From contig NZ_JAAKGT010000005.1 of NCBI RefSeq assembly GCF_011043625.1, forward strand, positions 62,001-126,000: a stretch of 64,000 bases of DNA. The letters run 5' to 3'. This document shows, piece after piece, positions 54,096 through 63,304 of this stretch (the stretch's first letter is position 1; each line of letters opens with the position of its first letter). A model generated the notes under the pieces. The model was not told the origin of the DNA and searched no databases. It saw only the letters and a program-made list of their open reading frames with translations. The stretch comes from Caulobacter sp. 602-2. GTDB taxonomy: Bacteria > Pseudomonadota > Alphaproteobacteria > Caulobacterales > Caulobacteraceae. The translations under genes and the position numbers were made by a program.

Positions 54096-54647
54096 ATGCC
54101 GCCCCTCGACGACCTCGCCGCCCGCGCCCCTCCCCTGCCCGTCCTGACGACGCCGCGCCTGACCCTGAGCCCGCCGGAGATCTCGGACTTCGACGACAGC
54201 GTGGCCATGTGGTGCGAGCCAGAGGTCTATCGCTATGTCGGGGGGCGCGCCTCGACCCGCGAGGAAAGCTGGGCGCGGCTGCTGCGCGCCCGGGGCCTGT
54301 GGGCCCTGCTCGGCTATGGCTACTGGGCCGTGCGCGAGACGGCCACGGGACGATATGTCGGCGAAGTGGGCTTCGCCGACTTCCACCGCGACATCGAGCC
54401 CTCGTTCGAGGGCGTGCCGGAAATGGGCTGGGTGCTGGCCAGCTGGTCGCACGGCCAGGGCTTCGGGACCGAGGCGGTGAACGCGGGCCTGGCCTGGGGG
54501 CAGCGCCGGTGGGGCCAGGATCCGGTGGTCTGCATCATCCACCCCGACAACGCCGCCTCCCTGGCGCTGGCCGCCAAGACCGGCTTCGTCGAGCAGGCCC
54601 GCACGACCTACAAGGACAGTCCGACGGTGCTGCTGCGGCGGGAGTGA
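54096..54647 (+). CDS. GNAT family N-acetyltransferase
   Basis: 183 aa in the RimJ/RimL-like group. LTTPRLTLSPPEISDFDDSVAMWCEPEVYRYVGG is the common N-terminal signature, GYGYWAVRETATGRYVGEVGFADFH is strand 2-3, and SWSHGQGFGTEAVNAGLAWGQ contains the acetyl-CoA pyrophosphate loop (Q/R-x-x-G-x-G/A form, here HGQGFGTEA). IHPDNAASLALAAKTGFVEQAR is the C-terminal motif. Substrate unknown: protein, peptide or antibiotic. The stop abuts the convergent toxin gene directly. Confidence 0.93.
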   Translation: MPPLDDLAARAPPLPVLTTPRLTLSPPEISDFDDSVAMWCEPEVYRYVGGRASTREESWARLLRARGLWALLGYGYWAVRETATGRYVGEVGFADFHRDIEPSFEGVPEMGWVLASWSHGQGFGTEAVNAGLAWGQRRWGQDPVVCIIHPDNAASLALAAKTGFVEQARTTYKDSPTVLLRRE

Positions 54648-54935
54648 TCAGGGCTCGCGATCTTCGAGCGCATGGAAGAGGCGGAGCACGAGGACGCGGT
54701 CGTCCTCGACGCGATACTGGATGACATAGCCGTCGCGTCCGAACTCCACATTGAGTTCTCGCAGGTCGCTGGCAGTGACTCGCCCACGTAAAGCGAAAGC
54801 CCCAAGCGACCGGACAGCCGCCTTGATAGCGTCGGCCGAACGCCGAGCCGCTTGAGGACTCTTGCCGGCAAGGAAATCGGACAGTCGCACAAGATCGCGC
54901 TCGACCGCGCGCGCAAGAACGACCCGCCGCTTCAA
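54648..54935 (-). CDS. ParE-family toxin (second pair)
   Basis: 95 aa. RRVVLARAVERDLVRLSDFLAGKSPQAARRSADAI is the N-terminal ParE helix pair, RGRVTASDLRELNVEFGRDGYVIQYRVEDDRVLVLRLFHALED the beta sheet ending with the conserved R-x-x-H-x-x-E/R. Its ATG overlaps the antitoxin stop by 4 nt. It is only distantly related to the toxin at 5627-5905, which has a different C-terminus, so the two pairs are unlikely to cross-talk. Confidence 0.9.
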   Translation of the reverse strand: MKRRVVLARAVERDLVRLSDFLAGKSPQAARRSADAIKAAVRSLGAFALRGRVTASDLRELNVEFGRDGYVIQYRVEDDRVLVLRLFHALEDREP

Positions 54936-55186
54936 GCCGGCCGCGTTCCGGGCCTGACTAGAGCGGCATCCAAGAATTCGAAAGCCTCTTCCATGGACAT
55001 GACCTCTCCGCCACGATCCACGTCGTAGGCTCGGGCTCTAGCGATCGTGAAGCGCGGACCGCCCTTGCTGTCCTGCTCAAGCACGGCAAGAGCATACGCC
55101 TCGCGCGATACGCCTGCCGCCGCCGCAGCGGAAGATAACTGCTCGGCGAGTTCCGCATCGATATCGAGGGTGAAACCATCAGCCAT
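54932..55186 (-). CDS. ParD/CopG-like antitoxin (second pair)
   Basis: 84 aa with TLDIDAELAEQLSSAAAAAGVSREAYALAVLEQ, a ribbon-helix-helix-like N-terminus, and an acidic C-terminal tail (MEEAFEFLDAAL) that would wrap the toxin. Coupled to the toxin by ATGA overlap. No promoter elements were identified in the 117-nt gap before cckA's end. Confidence 0.85.
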   Translation of the reverse strand: MADGFTLDIDAELAEQLSSAAAAAGVSREAYALAVLEQDSKGGPRFTIARARAYDVDRGGEVMSMEEAFEFLDAALVRPGTRPA

Positions 55187-55303
55187 GGCCGATGATAACC
55201 CAGCAGGCGGCTTCTGTCCTCAAGCCGCCCATCGTCGAGCGCCTAGCATTTCAGAAAATGCCTGCCCCCCGCTTTCCAGGGGTCTTACGGAAGAGAACAG
55301 CCT

Positions 55304-57367
55304 CTAGGCCGCCTGCAGCTGCTGCTTCACCCGCTCGGCCAGGGTCTTGATGTCGATCGGCTTGGGCAGGAAGGTCACGCCGGTCTCGCCCTCCAGCAGG
55401 TCGCTGAACTCGGCCTCGGCATAGCCGGAGATGAACATCACCGGGGCGTTGCCGAGATAGCCGCGCGCCTTCTTCAGCAAGGTGGGGCCGTCGATGCCGG
55501 GCATGATCACGTCGCTGATCAGGAGGTCGATCTGGCCGGCGTTCTCCTCGGCGATGACCAGGGCCTCCTCGCCGTCGCTGGCCTCCAGCACCTCGTAGCC
55601 GCGGGCGCGCAGCAGGCGAGCGGCGACGCCGCGCACGGCGTCCTCGTCCTCGACGAACAGGATGCGGCCGGCGCCCGACAGGTCGCGGGCGGCGCGGGGC
55701 TTGGGCGGCTCGGCGACCGCGACGGCCGCGGCCGCGGCCTGGGCCGGGGTCGGCTCGTGCACGGGCAGGAAGATGCGGAACGCCGCGCCCTCACCCGGAC
55801 GGCTGTGGACGTGGATCCAGCCGTCGCTCTGCTTGACGATGCCGTAGACGGTGGCCAGGCCCAGGCCCGTGCCCTCGCCCACCGGCTTGGTGGTGAAGAA
55901 CGGGTCGAAGATCTTGCCCATCACCTCGGGCGGGATGCCGGGGCCGTCGTCGCTGACCTCGATGAACGCCTGGTCGCCCTCGGCCCCGGGGAAGCCCAGG
56001 CTGCGCGCCTCGTCCTCGTTGAGGCGAGCGGTGCGGATGCGCACCACGCCGCCGCCCTTGGCCGCGCGCACCGCGTCGCGGGCGTTGACGGCCAGGTTCA
56101 TGACCGCCGTCTCCAGCTGGCTCTTGTCGGCCCGCACCTGCGGCAGGTCGCGGCCGTAGTCGGTGATCAGCTTGACGTCTTCGCGCAGCAGGCGGCGCAG
56201 CAGGACCTCGAACTCGGAGATCAGCTCGCCCAGCTCCAGCACCTCGCGCTGGACGGTCTGCTTGCGGCTGAAAGCCAGCAGCTTGCGCACCAGGTCGGCG
56301 GCGCGCACGCCGGTCTGACGGATCTCGTTGAGACCCTCGTAGGAGGGATCGCCGACCGGGTGGCGGTGCAGCAGCTCGTCCAGGCGCAGCTGGATGGCGG
56401 TGAGCAGGTTGTTGAAGTCGTGGGCCACGCCGCCGGCCAGCTGGCCGATGGCTTGCATCTTCTGGGCCTGGGCCAGCTGCAGCTCGATCTGCTTCTGCTC
56501 GGAGACGTCGATCAGGTAGGCCACGAGGCGGCCGTCGGCGCGGTAGAGGTAGAGATGGGCGATGCGCGAGGGATCGCGGGCCAGGCGCACCTCGAACGGG
56601 CCGGCCTTGCCCTCGGCCAGGCGGGTCTCGGCCTCGGCGCGCGAAGGCGGATCGATCAGCTCGCCCAGGGTCATGCCGGCGCGCACGGCGCCGGTCATCG
56701 CCGACAGGGCCGGGTTGGCCTCCAGGATCGGCGAGTTGAACGGGTCCAGACCCTCCAGCAGGGCTGCGCCGAACGGCGAGGCGCCGGAGAAGGCGTCGAG
56801 CGCGCGCGGCGGCGGGGCGGCCTGGGCGACGACCGGCGCGGTGGGCGGCAGCGGCGCGGCGATCGGCTCGACCACGGCCGGCAGCCGGACCAGCAGGCGG
56901 CCACCGGCGACGCGGGCGGCCAGGGCGGGACGGTCGTGGCCGGCGACAACGATCACGCCTTCGGCCGCCTCGCCCTTGCGGGCGCGGACCAGGGCCGAGA
57001 ACAGCGCGGCGTCCTTGGGCAGGCGGCGGGCCTCGCCCAGGGTGTCGCGCCACGCCTGGTTGGCCGACAGGATACGGCCGTCGGCGGCGGTCAGGGCCGC
57101 CGGCTCGCCCAGGGCGTCGATGAAGCTGTCGACCACGTCGACGCCGTTGTCGTGGGCGGCCGAGGCGCGGATGGCCACCAGGCCCAGGATCGCGACGCCC
57201 GCGACGCCCGCCAGCAGCAGCAGGCCCGCCAGGGTGGCCGGGCCGGCGCGCAGGGCCGGGGCCGTGGCGAAGCCGGCGGCGAGAACGAAGAAAACGGCCG
57301 CGCCCCAGATCAGGGGGTCGGCGCGGCGGCGGGTCGCCGTCATGTCTTTCGCGGGCGTCTCGGCCAT
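55304..57367 (-). CDS. cckA: Cell-cycle hybrid histidine kinase CckA
   Basis: Central kinase/phosphatase that, through ChpT, phosphorylates CtrA and CpdR in Caulobacter. 687 aa (the crescentus protein is about 691). Two membrane helices lie at residues ~20-68; PAS-like regions span ~75-290; the DHp motif [21 protein letters not shown] has the phospho-His at 316; the ATPase domain has [39 protein letters not shown] and [20 protein letters not shown]; the receiver has VEDEDAVR and [11 protein letters not shown] with Asp619. Located downstream of fliQ-fliR-flhB as in C. crescentus, separated from flhB by 162 nt that contain a palindrome. Confidence 0.97.
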   Translation of the reverse strand: MAETPAKDMTATRRRADPLIWGAAVFFVLAAGFATAPALRAGPATLAGLLLLAGVAGVAILGLVAIRASAAHDNGVDVVDSFIDALGEPAALTAADGRILSANQAWRDTLGEARRLPKDAALFSALVRARKGEAAEGVIVVAGHDRPALAARVAGGRLLVRLPAVVEPIAAPLPPTAPVVAQAAPPPRALDAFSGASPFGAALLEGLDPFNSPILEANPALSAMTGAVRAGMTLGELIDPPSRAEAETRLAEGKAGPFEVRLARDPSRIAHLYLYRADGRLVAYLIDVSEQKQIELQLAQAQKMQAIGQLAGGVAHDFNNLLTAIQLRLDELLHRHPVGDPSYEGLNEIRQTGVRAADLVRKLLAFSRKQTVQREVLELGELISEFEVLLRRLLREDVKLITDYGRDLPQVRADKSQLETAVMNLAVNARDAVRAAKGGGVVRIRTARLNEDEARSLGFPGAEGDQAFIEVSDDGPGIPPEVMGKIFDPFFTTKPVGEGTGLGLATVYGIVKQSDGWIHVHSRPGEGAAFRIFLPVHEPTPAQAAAAAVAVAEPPKPRAARDLSGAGRILFVEDEDAVRGVAARLLRARGYEVLEASDGEEALVIAEENAGQIDLLISDVIMPGIDGPTLLKKARGYLGNAPVMFISGYAEAEFSDLLEGETGVTFLPKPIDIKTLAERVKQQLQAA

Positions 57368-57422
57368 GCCGACCGAAATCCTTCTGCAACTTTGCGGGGA
57401 AGAGGCCCCGACGATTCGTCCG

Positions 57423-57439
57423 GTAAGGATACTCCTTAC
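57423..57439. promoter_or_regulatory. Palindrome upstream of cckA
   Basis: GTAAGGA-TAC-TCCTTAC, perfect 7-bp arms, 56 nt before the cckA ATG on the minus strand. It has no T-tract and no gene end nearby on its strand, so it looks like an operator rather than a terminator. Binding protein unknown. Confidence 0.5.
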
Positions 57440-57529
57440 GCGGCGCTAGAGCGCGTTTATCAAGCAGGCTGCTGATTCTACGGCGGAAATATGATTTCCC
57501 GGCTGATCCCTACAAGGATCAACGGCCGA

Positions 57530-58612
57530 TCAGTCGGCCCAGGCGCGGCGCTTGGACTGCTTGTTGCTGAGCACGAAGCCGATGACCTTGGCCACGGCCT
57601 CGAAGTGCTCGGCGGGGATCTGCTGGTCGACCTCGACGGCGGCGTAGAGGGCGCGCGCCAGGGGCGGATCCTCCAGCACGTGGACGCCGGCTTCCTCGGC
57701 CACGGCGCGGATCTTCAGGGCCAGCTCGTCCAGACCCTTGGCCACGCAGATCGGCGCGGGGGTCTCGCCCTGCTCGTACTTCAGCGCCACGGCGTAGTGG
57801 GTCGGGTTCATGACGACGACGGTGGCCTGGGGCACGGCCTGCATCATCCGCTGGCGCGAGCGCTGCATCTGGATCTGGCGGCGCTTGGCCTTGATGTGCG
57901 GGTCGCCGTCGCTGTCCTTGTGCTCGTCCTTGACCTCTTTCAGGGTCATCCGCATGCGCTTGTTGAAGCGCAGGCGCTGCCAGAACCAGTCGAAGCCGGC
58001 GGTGACCACCAGGAAGATCAGCACCGCCCAGAACAGCTTCTTGCAGAGGTCGACGGCCAGCGGGAGCATGGCGGCCGGGTCCATGCCGACAAGGCCCGTC
58101 ACCATGTCGGCGTCGGGCTTGAGCACGAACCAGGCGATGACGCCGGTGACCAGGAACTTCAGGGCCGACTTGGCGAACTGCATCATGCCGTCGGGCCCGA
58201 AGATGCGGCCCAGGCCCTTCAGCGGATCCAGCTTGTTGAGGTCGGGCTTCATCTTCTCGCCCGTGAACATGAACCCGGACTGGGCGATGTTGGCGGCCGC
58301 GCCCAGAACGCCCGAGCACAGCATGACCAGGATCAGCGGCGGCAGCGCGGCCAGCACCGCCTTGCGGGCGATGATCTGGGCGCCGCCCTCGACGTCCATC
58401 TGGCCGGCCTGGGCGATGAACGGCATCAGGGACTGGACGAGGTCGCGCGTCAGCCAGCCGCCGGCGATGACCACGGCCCCGAAGGCCCCGGCCAGCGAGG
58501 CCAGCTGGGCGATGTCGGCGCTCTTGGGAACGTCGCCTTTCTTGCGGGCGTCCGCCAGCTTCTTGGCTGACGGATCTTCTGTCTTCGATTCCTGGTCCGT
58601 ATCGTCAGCCAC
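57530..58612 (-). CDS. flhB: Flagellar export gate protein FlhB
   Basis: Switch protein of the flagellar type III export gate. 360 aa with four membrane helices (first near residue 40) after the usual SxKTEDPSxKKLxDARKKG-like N-terminus (ESKTEDPSAKKLADARKKGD). The cytoplasmic domain has VVVMNPTHYAVALKY, with the autocleavage site NPTH at 269-272, and HVLEDPPLARALYAAVEVDQQIPAEHFEAVAKV. GTG start at 58612. Last of the fliQ-fliR-flhB operon; 9 nt after fliR. Confidence 0.98.
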   Translation of the reverse strand: MADDTDQESKTEDPSAKKLADARKKGDVPKSADIAQLASLAGAFGAVVIAGGWLTRDLVQSLMPFIAQAGQMDVEGGAQIIARKAVLAALPPLILVMLCSGVLGAAANIAQSGFMFTGEKMKPDLNKLDPLKGLGRIFGPDGMMQFAKSALKFLVTGVIAWFVLKPDADMVTGLVGMDPAAMLPLAVDLCKKLFWAVLIFLVVTAGFDWFWQRLRFNKRMRMTLKEVKDEHKDSDGDPHIKAKRRQIQMQRSRQRMMQAVPQATVVVMNPTHYAVALKYEQGETPAPICVAKGLDELALKIRAVAEEAGVHVLEDPPLARALYAAVEVDQQIPAEHFEAVAKVIGFVLSNKQSKRRAWAD

Positions 58613-58621
58613 GGCGCGCCC

Positions 58622-59377
58622 CTAGTTGAAGACGCCGAGCAGATCGCGATAGCGATCGCTCCACACCATGGCGATGCCGCCCAGGGACAGGGCCAGCAAC
58701 GATAGGCCCAGGATCACGCTGAGCGGCGAGGTGACGAAGAAGATCTGGAACGAGGGCATGACCCGACCCACGAGGCCGGTCGCCAGGTTGAAGACGATCG
58801 AGAACACGATCACCGGCGCGGCCAGCTGGACGCCGAGCATGAAGCTCTGGGCCACCGTGCGCACGGCCAGGGCCGCGGCGTCGTTGACCGGCACGGTCTT
58901 GGTGAACGGAAACAGCTCGTACGAGCGCGCCATCGCCCCGATGAACAGGTGATGCAGGTCGGTGGCCATGACCAGGGTCAGGCCCAGCATCGACAGGAAG
59001 GTGGCGATGGCGGTGCTGGACGGCGCGCCGGACGGGTTGGTGGTCTGGGCGAACGACAGGGTGGTCTGCAGCGAGATGATCTCGCCGGCCGTCGTCAGGG
59101 CGCTCATGAACAGCTTCAGCACCGCGCCGATCATCAGGCCGATCAGGATCTCGTGGATCACCTGGCCGGCCAGACCGCCCAGGGTGGTGGGCAGCGGGCC
59201 GACGGTCTTGGCCACCACCGGGGTCAGGACGACGGCGATCAGCAGGGCGAAGGCCAGACGGATGCGCGGCGGCACGGCCTGCTCGCCGATGCCCGGCATG
59301 AGCATGACCATGGCCCCGATCCGGGCGAAGACCAGACCGGCGACATAGACCTGGGCGGTCGTCGCGAAGCTGTCCAC
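58622..59377 (-). CDS. fliR: Flagellar export gate protein FliR
   Basis: Membrane component of the export gate, 251 aa, with about six helices. ARIGAMVMLMPGIGEQAVPPRIRLAFALLIAVVLTP is the conserved N-terminal part; EILIGLMIGAVLKLFMSALTTAGEIISLQTTLSFAQTTNPSG and AAPVIVFSIVFNLATGLVGRVMPSFQIFFVTSPLSVILGL complete the pattern. GTG start at 59377, 14 nt after fliQ. The amount made is probably tied to fliQ by this spacing. Confidence 0.98.
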   Translation of the reverse strand: MDSFATTAQVYVAGLVFARIGAMVMLMPGIGEQAVPPRIRLAFALLIAVVLTPVVAKTVGPLPTTLGGLAGQVIHEILIGLMIGAVLKLFMSALTTAGEIISLQTTLSFAQTTNPSGAPSSTAIATFLSMLGLTLVMATDLHHLFIGAMARSYELFPFTKTVPVNDAAALAVRTVAQSFMLGVQLAAPVIVFSIVFNLATGLVGRVMPSFQIFFVTSPLSVILGLSLLALSLGGIAMVWSDRYRDLLGVFN

Positions 59378-59390
59378 GCCCCGCCCTTCC

Positions 59391-59654
59391 CTACATCGCC
59401 GCGATGCGGGCGGCGATCTGGCGCATGAAGCCAGACATCAGCGCGCCCATCAGCGGCAGGAACAGCAGCAGCGAGATGAAGATGGCCACGATCTTGGGCG
59501 CATAGACCAGGGTGGCTTCCTGGATCTGGGTCAGGGCCTGGAACAGGCCGATGGCGACGCCGACCACCAGGCCGACGATCAGCACGGGCGCGCACAGCTG
59601 CAGGGTCAGCCAGATCGCATCGCGACCCACGTCGAGGACTTCGGCTCCGGTCAT
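59391..59654 (-). CDS. fliQ: Flagellar export gate protein FliQ
   Basis: Small gate protein, 87 aa, two membrane helices. LTLQLCAPVLIVGLVVGVAIGLFQALTQIQEATLVYAPKIVAIFISLLLFLPLMGALMSGF is the standard FliQ/MopD sequence, with QIQEATL between the helices. First gene of the fliQ-fliR-flhB operon, downstream of a set of CtrA-like half-sites at 59717-59743, as expected for a class II flagellar promoter. Confidence 0.98.
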   Translation of the reverse strand: MTGAEVLDVGRDAIWLTLQLCAPVLIVGLVVGVAIGLFQALTQIQEATLVYAPKIVAIFISLLLFLPLMGALMSGFMRQIAARIAAM

Positions 59655-59716
59655 GAACGGGCTTTCTGCGTACGCTCTGGTCGGTTTGGTGTGACCCGCA
59701 CACTGCCCCCGACATG

Positions 59717-59743
59717 GTTAACAGGGAGTTAGGGACTGTTAAC
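59717..59743 (-). promoter_or_regulatory. CtrA-type binding site upstream of fliQ
   Basis: Minus strand reads TTAAC, N6, CTAAC, N6, TTAACC: three half-sites spaced 10 and 11 bp. The last two give CTAA-N7-TTAACC, one mismatch from the CtrA consensus TTAA-N7-TTAA. It ends 63 nt before the fliQ start. In C. crescentus fliQ is a known CtrA-controlled class II promoter. Confidence 0.75.
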
Positions 59744-59853
59744 ACCGCGTCTGCGTCACCGCGCCGCAGAGGTGACGCAGCGGCGCCCCGCATTAGTTGC
59801 TGGCGAAACTATCCAATGACATGCAAGCTGCACCGATCAGTCGGGAAACTGTC

Positions 59854-59970
59854 ATGCGTACGGAATTGAAATTGCATTGGTGGCAGCGCCACCCCTTCGT
59901 CGGACTGGCCGTGGGCTGGGTGGCGATCGCGTTCGCGGCCGACCTGGTCGCCCTGATGCTTCGGCATTGA
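59854..59970 (+). CDS. Small single-span membrane protein (38 aa)
   Basis: Reads MRTELKLHWWQRHPFVGLAV then GWVAIAFAADLVALMLRH: a basic/aromatic N-terminus and one membrane helix. It has a weak GGGAAA before ATG 59854. The stop is directly against the A-tract of the minus-strand terminator. The layout is that of a small inner-membrane peptide; family not recognised, and coding is supported only by the helix and codon pattern. Confidence 0.5.
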   Translation: MRTELKLHWWQRHPFVGLAVGWVAIAFAADLVALMLRH

Positions 59971-59998
59971 AAAAGGGCGCGGACCAGGATCCGCGCCC
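59970..59998 (-). terminator. Rho-independent terminator of the phosphatase gene
   Basis: On the minus strand GGGCGCGGA/TCCGCGCCC (9 bp, loop TCCTGG) followed by TTTTT, 30 nt past the stop of the gene at 60028-61701. Confidence 0.9.
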
Positions 59999-60027
59999 CC
60001 TCTCTCAAGCGATGCTTCCAGCCAGGA

Positions 60028-61701
60028 TCAGCAGTCGTGGCCCGCGCCCAGCGGGCGACAGCGGCCATCGATCGCCTTGGGGATCGGCACGCCGGTGACG
60101 GCGGCGATGGTCGGGGCGATGTCGACGGTCTCGATCGGCAGGATGCGCTCGCGCGGTTGCGCGTTCTTCCACCAGAACAGGATCGGCACGCGGCGGTCGT
60201 AGTCCCAGGGCGTGCCGTGGGTGGCGACATAGGTCGTGCTGGCGGTCGCCGGCACCAGGTTCGACTTGAAGGCCACCAGGATGTCGCCCGAGCGGCCCGG
60301 ATAGGCGCTGCGGCGCAGGCGCTCCTTGACGCTGATGGTGTCGGGCGAGGTTCCCTTGGCGACCGGCGGCGTAGTCAAGAGGTCGTTGATCTCATAGGCC
60401 TCGGCGACCTCGCCGCGCGAGCGGACCAGCGCCAGGGCGGCCGAGGCGATGCGGGCGCGCTCGACAGCCGGCGGGGTCTTCTTGTCGGCGCCGACGATCA
60501 CCAGGGTGTCGATGCCGCCCGGCGCGACCAGCGGGTCGTAGTCGAGCGAAAGATCCGTGCGCAGCTGCTGGTTCAGGCCCTTCAGCCAGGCCGAGGTGGC
60601 GATGCGCGAAACGTCGTAGCCCTCGTCATGCAGGCGCTCGGGGAAGTCCGAACCGCCGTGGTCGGCGCTCAGCACCACCAGCACCTCGCCCTTGGCCTTG
60701 CCGATGCGCGACAGGAAGGTGTCGAGGCGCGCGTCCAGGCGGCTGAGGTGGTCGCACATCTCCGGACCGCGCGTGCCGTAGCGGTGGCCGATGAAGTCGG
60801 TGGCCGACAGGCTGACGGTCAGCACGTCGACCTGCGGGCCGTCGCCCAGGCCGAACTCGTCGCGCAGGGCGGCGGCGGCCTCCAGGGTCACCGCGTCGGT
60901 GTAGGGGCTGGCCGACAGGTCGCGCAGGGTCTCTGCGGCGTTGGTCGGCAGCGGACGCGGCAGCTTGGCGTCCCAGGTGCGCTCGCCGGTGGTCCAGGTC
61001 TTTTCGAGAGCGGCGCAGGCCTTGTTCTCGTAGGTCCAGACGAAGGGCTTCTTCTTCTGCTCGGCTGCCAGGCGCGCGTTCAGGGCGGCGACGGGCTTGA
61101 GCTTGGTCGCGGCGTCCTCGCCCGGCTTGACGTAGGTCGTGAAGCCGAAGCCCGCCTGGTACCAGAAGGCGCCGTCAGGATCGTGGCCGGCCATGGTGAT
61201 GGCGCCGCGATCCTTGCCCGAGACGCCGTAGACGCGGCTCTTGGGCGAGACGGCCTTGAGCCATTCGCCGTAGGTGGGGACCATCAGGTTCCTGGGGCTG
61301 ACCGGGTCCTGTTCGGACGGCGCGGCCAGGGTCACGGTTTCGTCGAGCAGGCAGTACGACTTCTTGCCGGTCGTGGCGTCGTACCAGTTGTTGCCGACGA
61401 TGCCGGTGCGGTTGGGATAGGCGCCCGTGAGCAGGCTGGAGTGGCCCGGGCAGGTCTCGGTCATGCCGTGCGACTGATAGCCGTTGGGATAGGTCACCCC
61501 CTCGCGGCCGAGCTTGCCGAGGCCGCCCTTCCACTGGCCGCGCCACTGCTCGAACAGGTTGGCGCTGAACTGGTCGATGGAGATCACCACGACCAGCTTG
61601 GGATCGGGCTTCACCTGGTCGGCGGCCTGGGCCGGCGCGGAGGCGAAAAGGGCGACGCCGGCCAGCGCCGACAGCGCCGCCGTGTGGGTAAGCTTGCTCA
61701 T
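60028..61701 (-). CDS. Exported alkaline phosphatase-superfamily protein (PafA-like)
   Basis: 557 aa with a cleavable Sec signal (MSKLTHTAALSALAGVALFA, SAPAQAA). VVISIDQFSANLFEQW holds the first metal Asp; THE nucleophile region is GMTETCPGHSSLLTGAYPNRTG, with the Thr of TETCPGH placed as in PafA-type phosphate-irrepressible phosphatases; LSATDFIGHRYGTRGPEMCDHLSRLDARLDTFL, VVLSADHGGSDF and VATHGTPWDYDRRVPILFW give the remaining metal ligands. Hydrolyses phosphomonoesters or nucleotide pyrophosphates outside the cell. ATG 61701 chosen over 12 residues longer form, which would spoil the signal. Confidence 0.93.
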   Translation of the reverse strand: MSKLTHTAALSALAGVALFASAPAQAADQVKPDPKLVVVISIDQFSANLFEQWRGQWKGGLGKLGREGVTYPNGYQSHGMTETCPGHSSLLTGAYPNRTGIVGNNWYDATTGKKSYCLLDETVTLAAPSEQDPVSPRNLMVPTYGEWLKAVSPKSRVYGVSGKDRGAITMAGHDPDGAFWYQAGFGFTTYVKPGEDAATKLKPVAALNARLAAEQKKKPFVWTYENKACAALEKTWTTGERTWDAKLPRPLPTNAAETLRDLSASPYTDAVTLEAAAALRDEFGLGDGPQVDVLTVSLSATDFIGHRYGTRGPEMCDHLSRLDARLDTFLSRIGKAKGEVLVVLSADHGGSDFPERLHDEGYDVSRIATSAWLKGLNQQLRTDLSLDYDPLVAPGGIDTLVIVGADKKTPPAVERARIASAALALVRSRGEVAEAYEINDLLTTPPVAKGTSPDTISVKERLRRSAYPGRSGDILVAFKSNLVPATASTTYVATHGTPWDYDRRVPILFWWKNAQPRERILPIETVDIAPTIAAVTGVPIPKAIDGRCRPLGAGHDC

Positions 61702-61759
61702 GGCGCGCAACCTGCCCCAACGGCGAAGCGGCCGCAAACAAAGCTTCAGCGGACGGAGT

Positions 61760-63304
61760 TCATCGAGCCGCAGCGCCCAGTTCGCGCGCGGCCGCCGCGG
61801 GCGACTGCTTGCCCGCGTCGCGATCGACGGCGTAGTTGGCCCGGCGCATGGCCTGGACCGTGAGCTTGCCCGACAGCGACGCCGCCAGCGCCTTCAGCTC
61901 CGGATCATCGGCTCGCCCAGGCGAGACCAGCAGCACCGCATCGTAGGGCGGCAGCGCGCCCTTCGGGTCGGCCAGCACCACCAGGTCGTCGGCGGCGATG
62001 CGGCCGTCGCTGGAGAAGGCCGAGATGACGTCGGCCTCGCCCGAGGCCAGGGCGCGGTACATGAAGGTGGGCTGGAACTGGCGGCGGGCCTTGAATTTCA
62101 GGCCATAGGCCTTGTCGACCGCCGTCCATTCGGGCCGCGAGAAGAACTCCAGGTCGCCGCCCATGACGAGGCTGGGAGCCTTGGCGGAAAGATCGGCCAG
62201 GCTTTTCACGCCCAGGGCCTGGGCACGCTCGCGCTTCATGGCGAAGGCATAGGCGTTCTCGAAGCCCAGGGGCGCGGCCAGGACGACGCCGTCGCGCCTA
62301 GCCAGCTCGCCCCGCAGCGCGTCCAGGACCGCCTGGCGGCCGGGATTGTCGGTGCGGTGCAGGACGTTGGCCCACAGGGTGCCGGTATAGTCGACATAGG
62401 CGTCGATCTCTCCGGCCGCGAGAGCGCGATAGGCCACGGCCGAGCCGAGATTGATCCGCCGCTCGACGCGGGCTCCTCGCCCTTCCAGCCGCTGGGCCAT
62501 CAGTTCGGCCAGCACGTACTGCTCGGAGAAGTTCTTGGCCCCGATCACATAGGCCTTTGGACGCGGGCTCAGGGCCGGCGCGGCCAGAGGGGCTAGGGCC
62601 GCGACCAGGCCAAGGCCCAGCGCCGCCAGCGCGCCGCCCCAGAGGACGGGCCTGCGCTGCTCCAGCCCGCGTCCGACCAGTCCCAGCAACTGGTCGACGA
62701 CCAGGGCCAGCGCCGCCGAGGCCGCGCAGCCGACCAGCACCATGTCCCAGGCCTCGGTCTGGAGTCCTGAGAAGATGTAGTCGCCCAGCGAGGTCTGGCC
62801 GACGGGCGTGGCCAGGGTCGCGCCGCCGATGGTCCAGACGGCGGCCGTGCGCACGCCCGCCAGGATCACCGGCGCGGCCAGGGGCAGTTCGACCTTCGTA
62901 AGACTCTGGCGCGGGGTCATGCCCACGCCCCGGGCCGCCTCGGTCACGGCCGGGTCGACGCCGGCAAGGCCCGCGGCGGTGTTCCGCAGGATCGGCAGCA
63001 TGGCGTAGAGCGACAGGGCCAGCAGCGCCGGCAGGAAGCCCAGCGCCGGAAAGCCGAAGCCCAGCGTCGCCTTGGCCAGGCTCGAGAGCAGCAGCAGCAG
63101 CGGATAGAACAGCGCCAGCAAGGCCAGGCTCGGGATGGTCTGGACAAGGCCCGTGACCGCCAGGGCCACCCAGCGCAGGCCCGGCCGGCGCGCGGCGGCG
63201 AAGCCCAGCGGCAGGGCGACGGCCAGGCCCAGCGCCAGGGCGGCGGCCGACAGGGCCGCGTGCCAGGCCAGGCGTTGCGGCAACAGGGCCAGCAGTTCAG
63301 CCAT
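61760..63304 (-). CDS. Osmoprotectant-type ABC transporter permease fused to substrate-binding protein
   Basis: 514 aa. The N-terminal ~240 residues are a ProW/OpuCB-like permease with about six helices and the EAA motif region (AARGVGMTPRQSLTKVELPLAAPVILAGVRTAAVWTIG). The C-terminal ~270 residues are an OpuCC/OsmF-like binding protein: KAYVIGAKNFSEQYVLAELMAQRLEGRG and EIDAYVDYTGTLWANVL, typical of glycine betaine/choline binders. Fusion of the two is known in this family. Overlaps the ATPase gene by 8 nt. Substrate by family: betaine, choline, carnitine or similar. Confidence 0.93.
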   Translation of the reverse strand: MAELLALLPQRLAWHAALSAAALALGLAVALPLGFAAARRPGLRWVALAVTGLVQTIPSLALLALFYPLLLLLSSLAKATLGFGFPALGFLPALLALSLYAMLPILRNTAAGLAGVDPAVTEAARGVGMTPRQSLTKVELPLAAPVILAGVRTAAVWTIGGATLATPVGQTSLGDYIFSGLQTEAWDMVLVGCAASAALALVVDQLLGLVGRGLEQRRPVLWGGALAALGLGLVAALAPLAAPALSPRPKAYVIGAKNFSEQYVLAELMAQRLEGRGARVERRINLGSAVAYRALAAGEIDAYVDYTGTLWANVLHRTDNPGRQAVLDALRGELARRDGVVLAAPLGFENAYAFAMKRERAQALGVKSLADLSAKAPSLVMGGDLEFFSRPEWTAVDKAYGLKFKARRQFQPTFMYRALASGEADVISAFSSDGRIAADDLVVLADPKGALPPYDAVLLVSPGRADDPELKALAASLSGKLTVQAMRRANYAVDRDAGKQSPAAAARELGAAAR

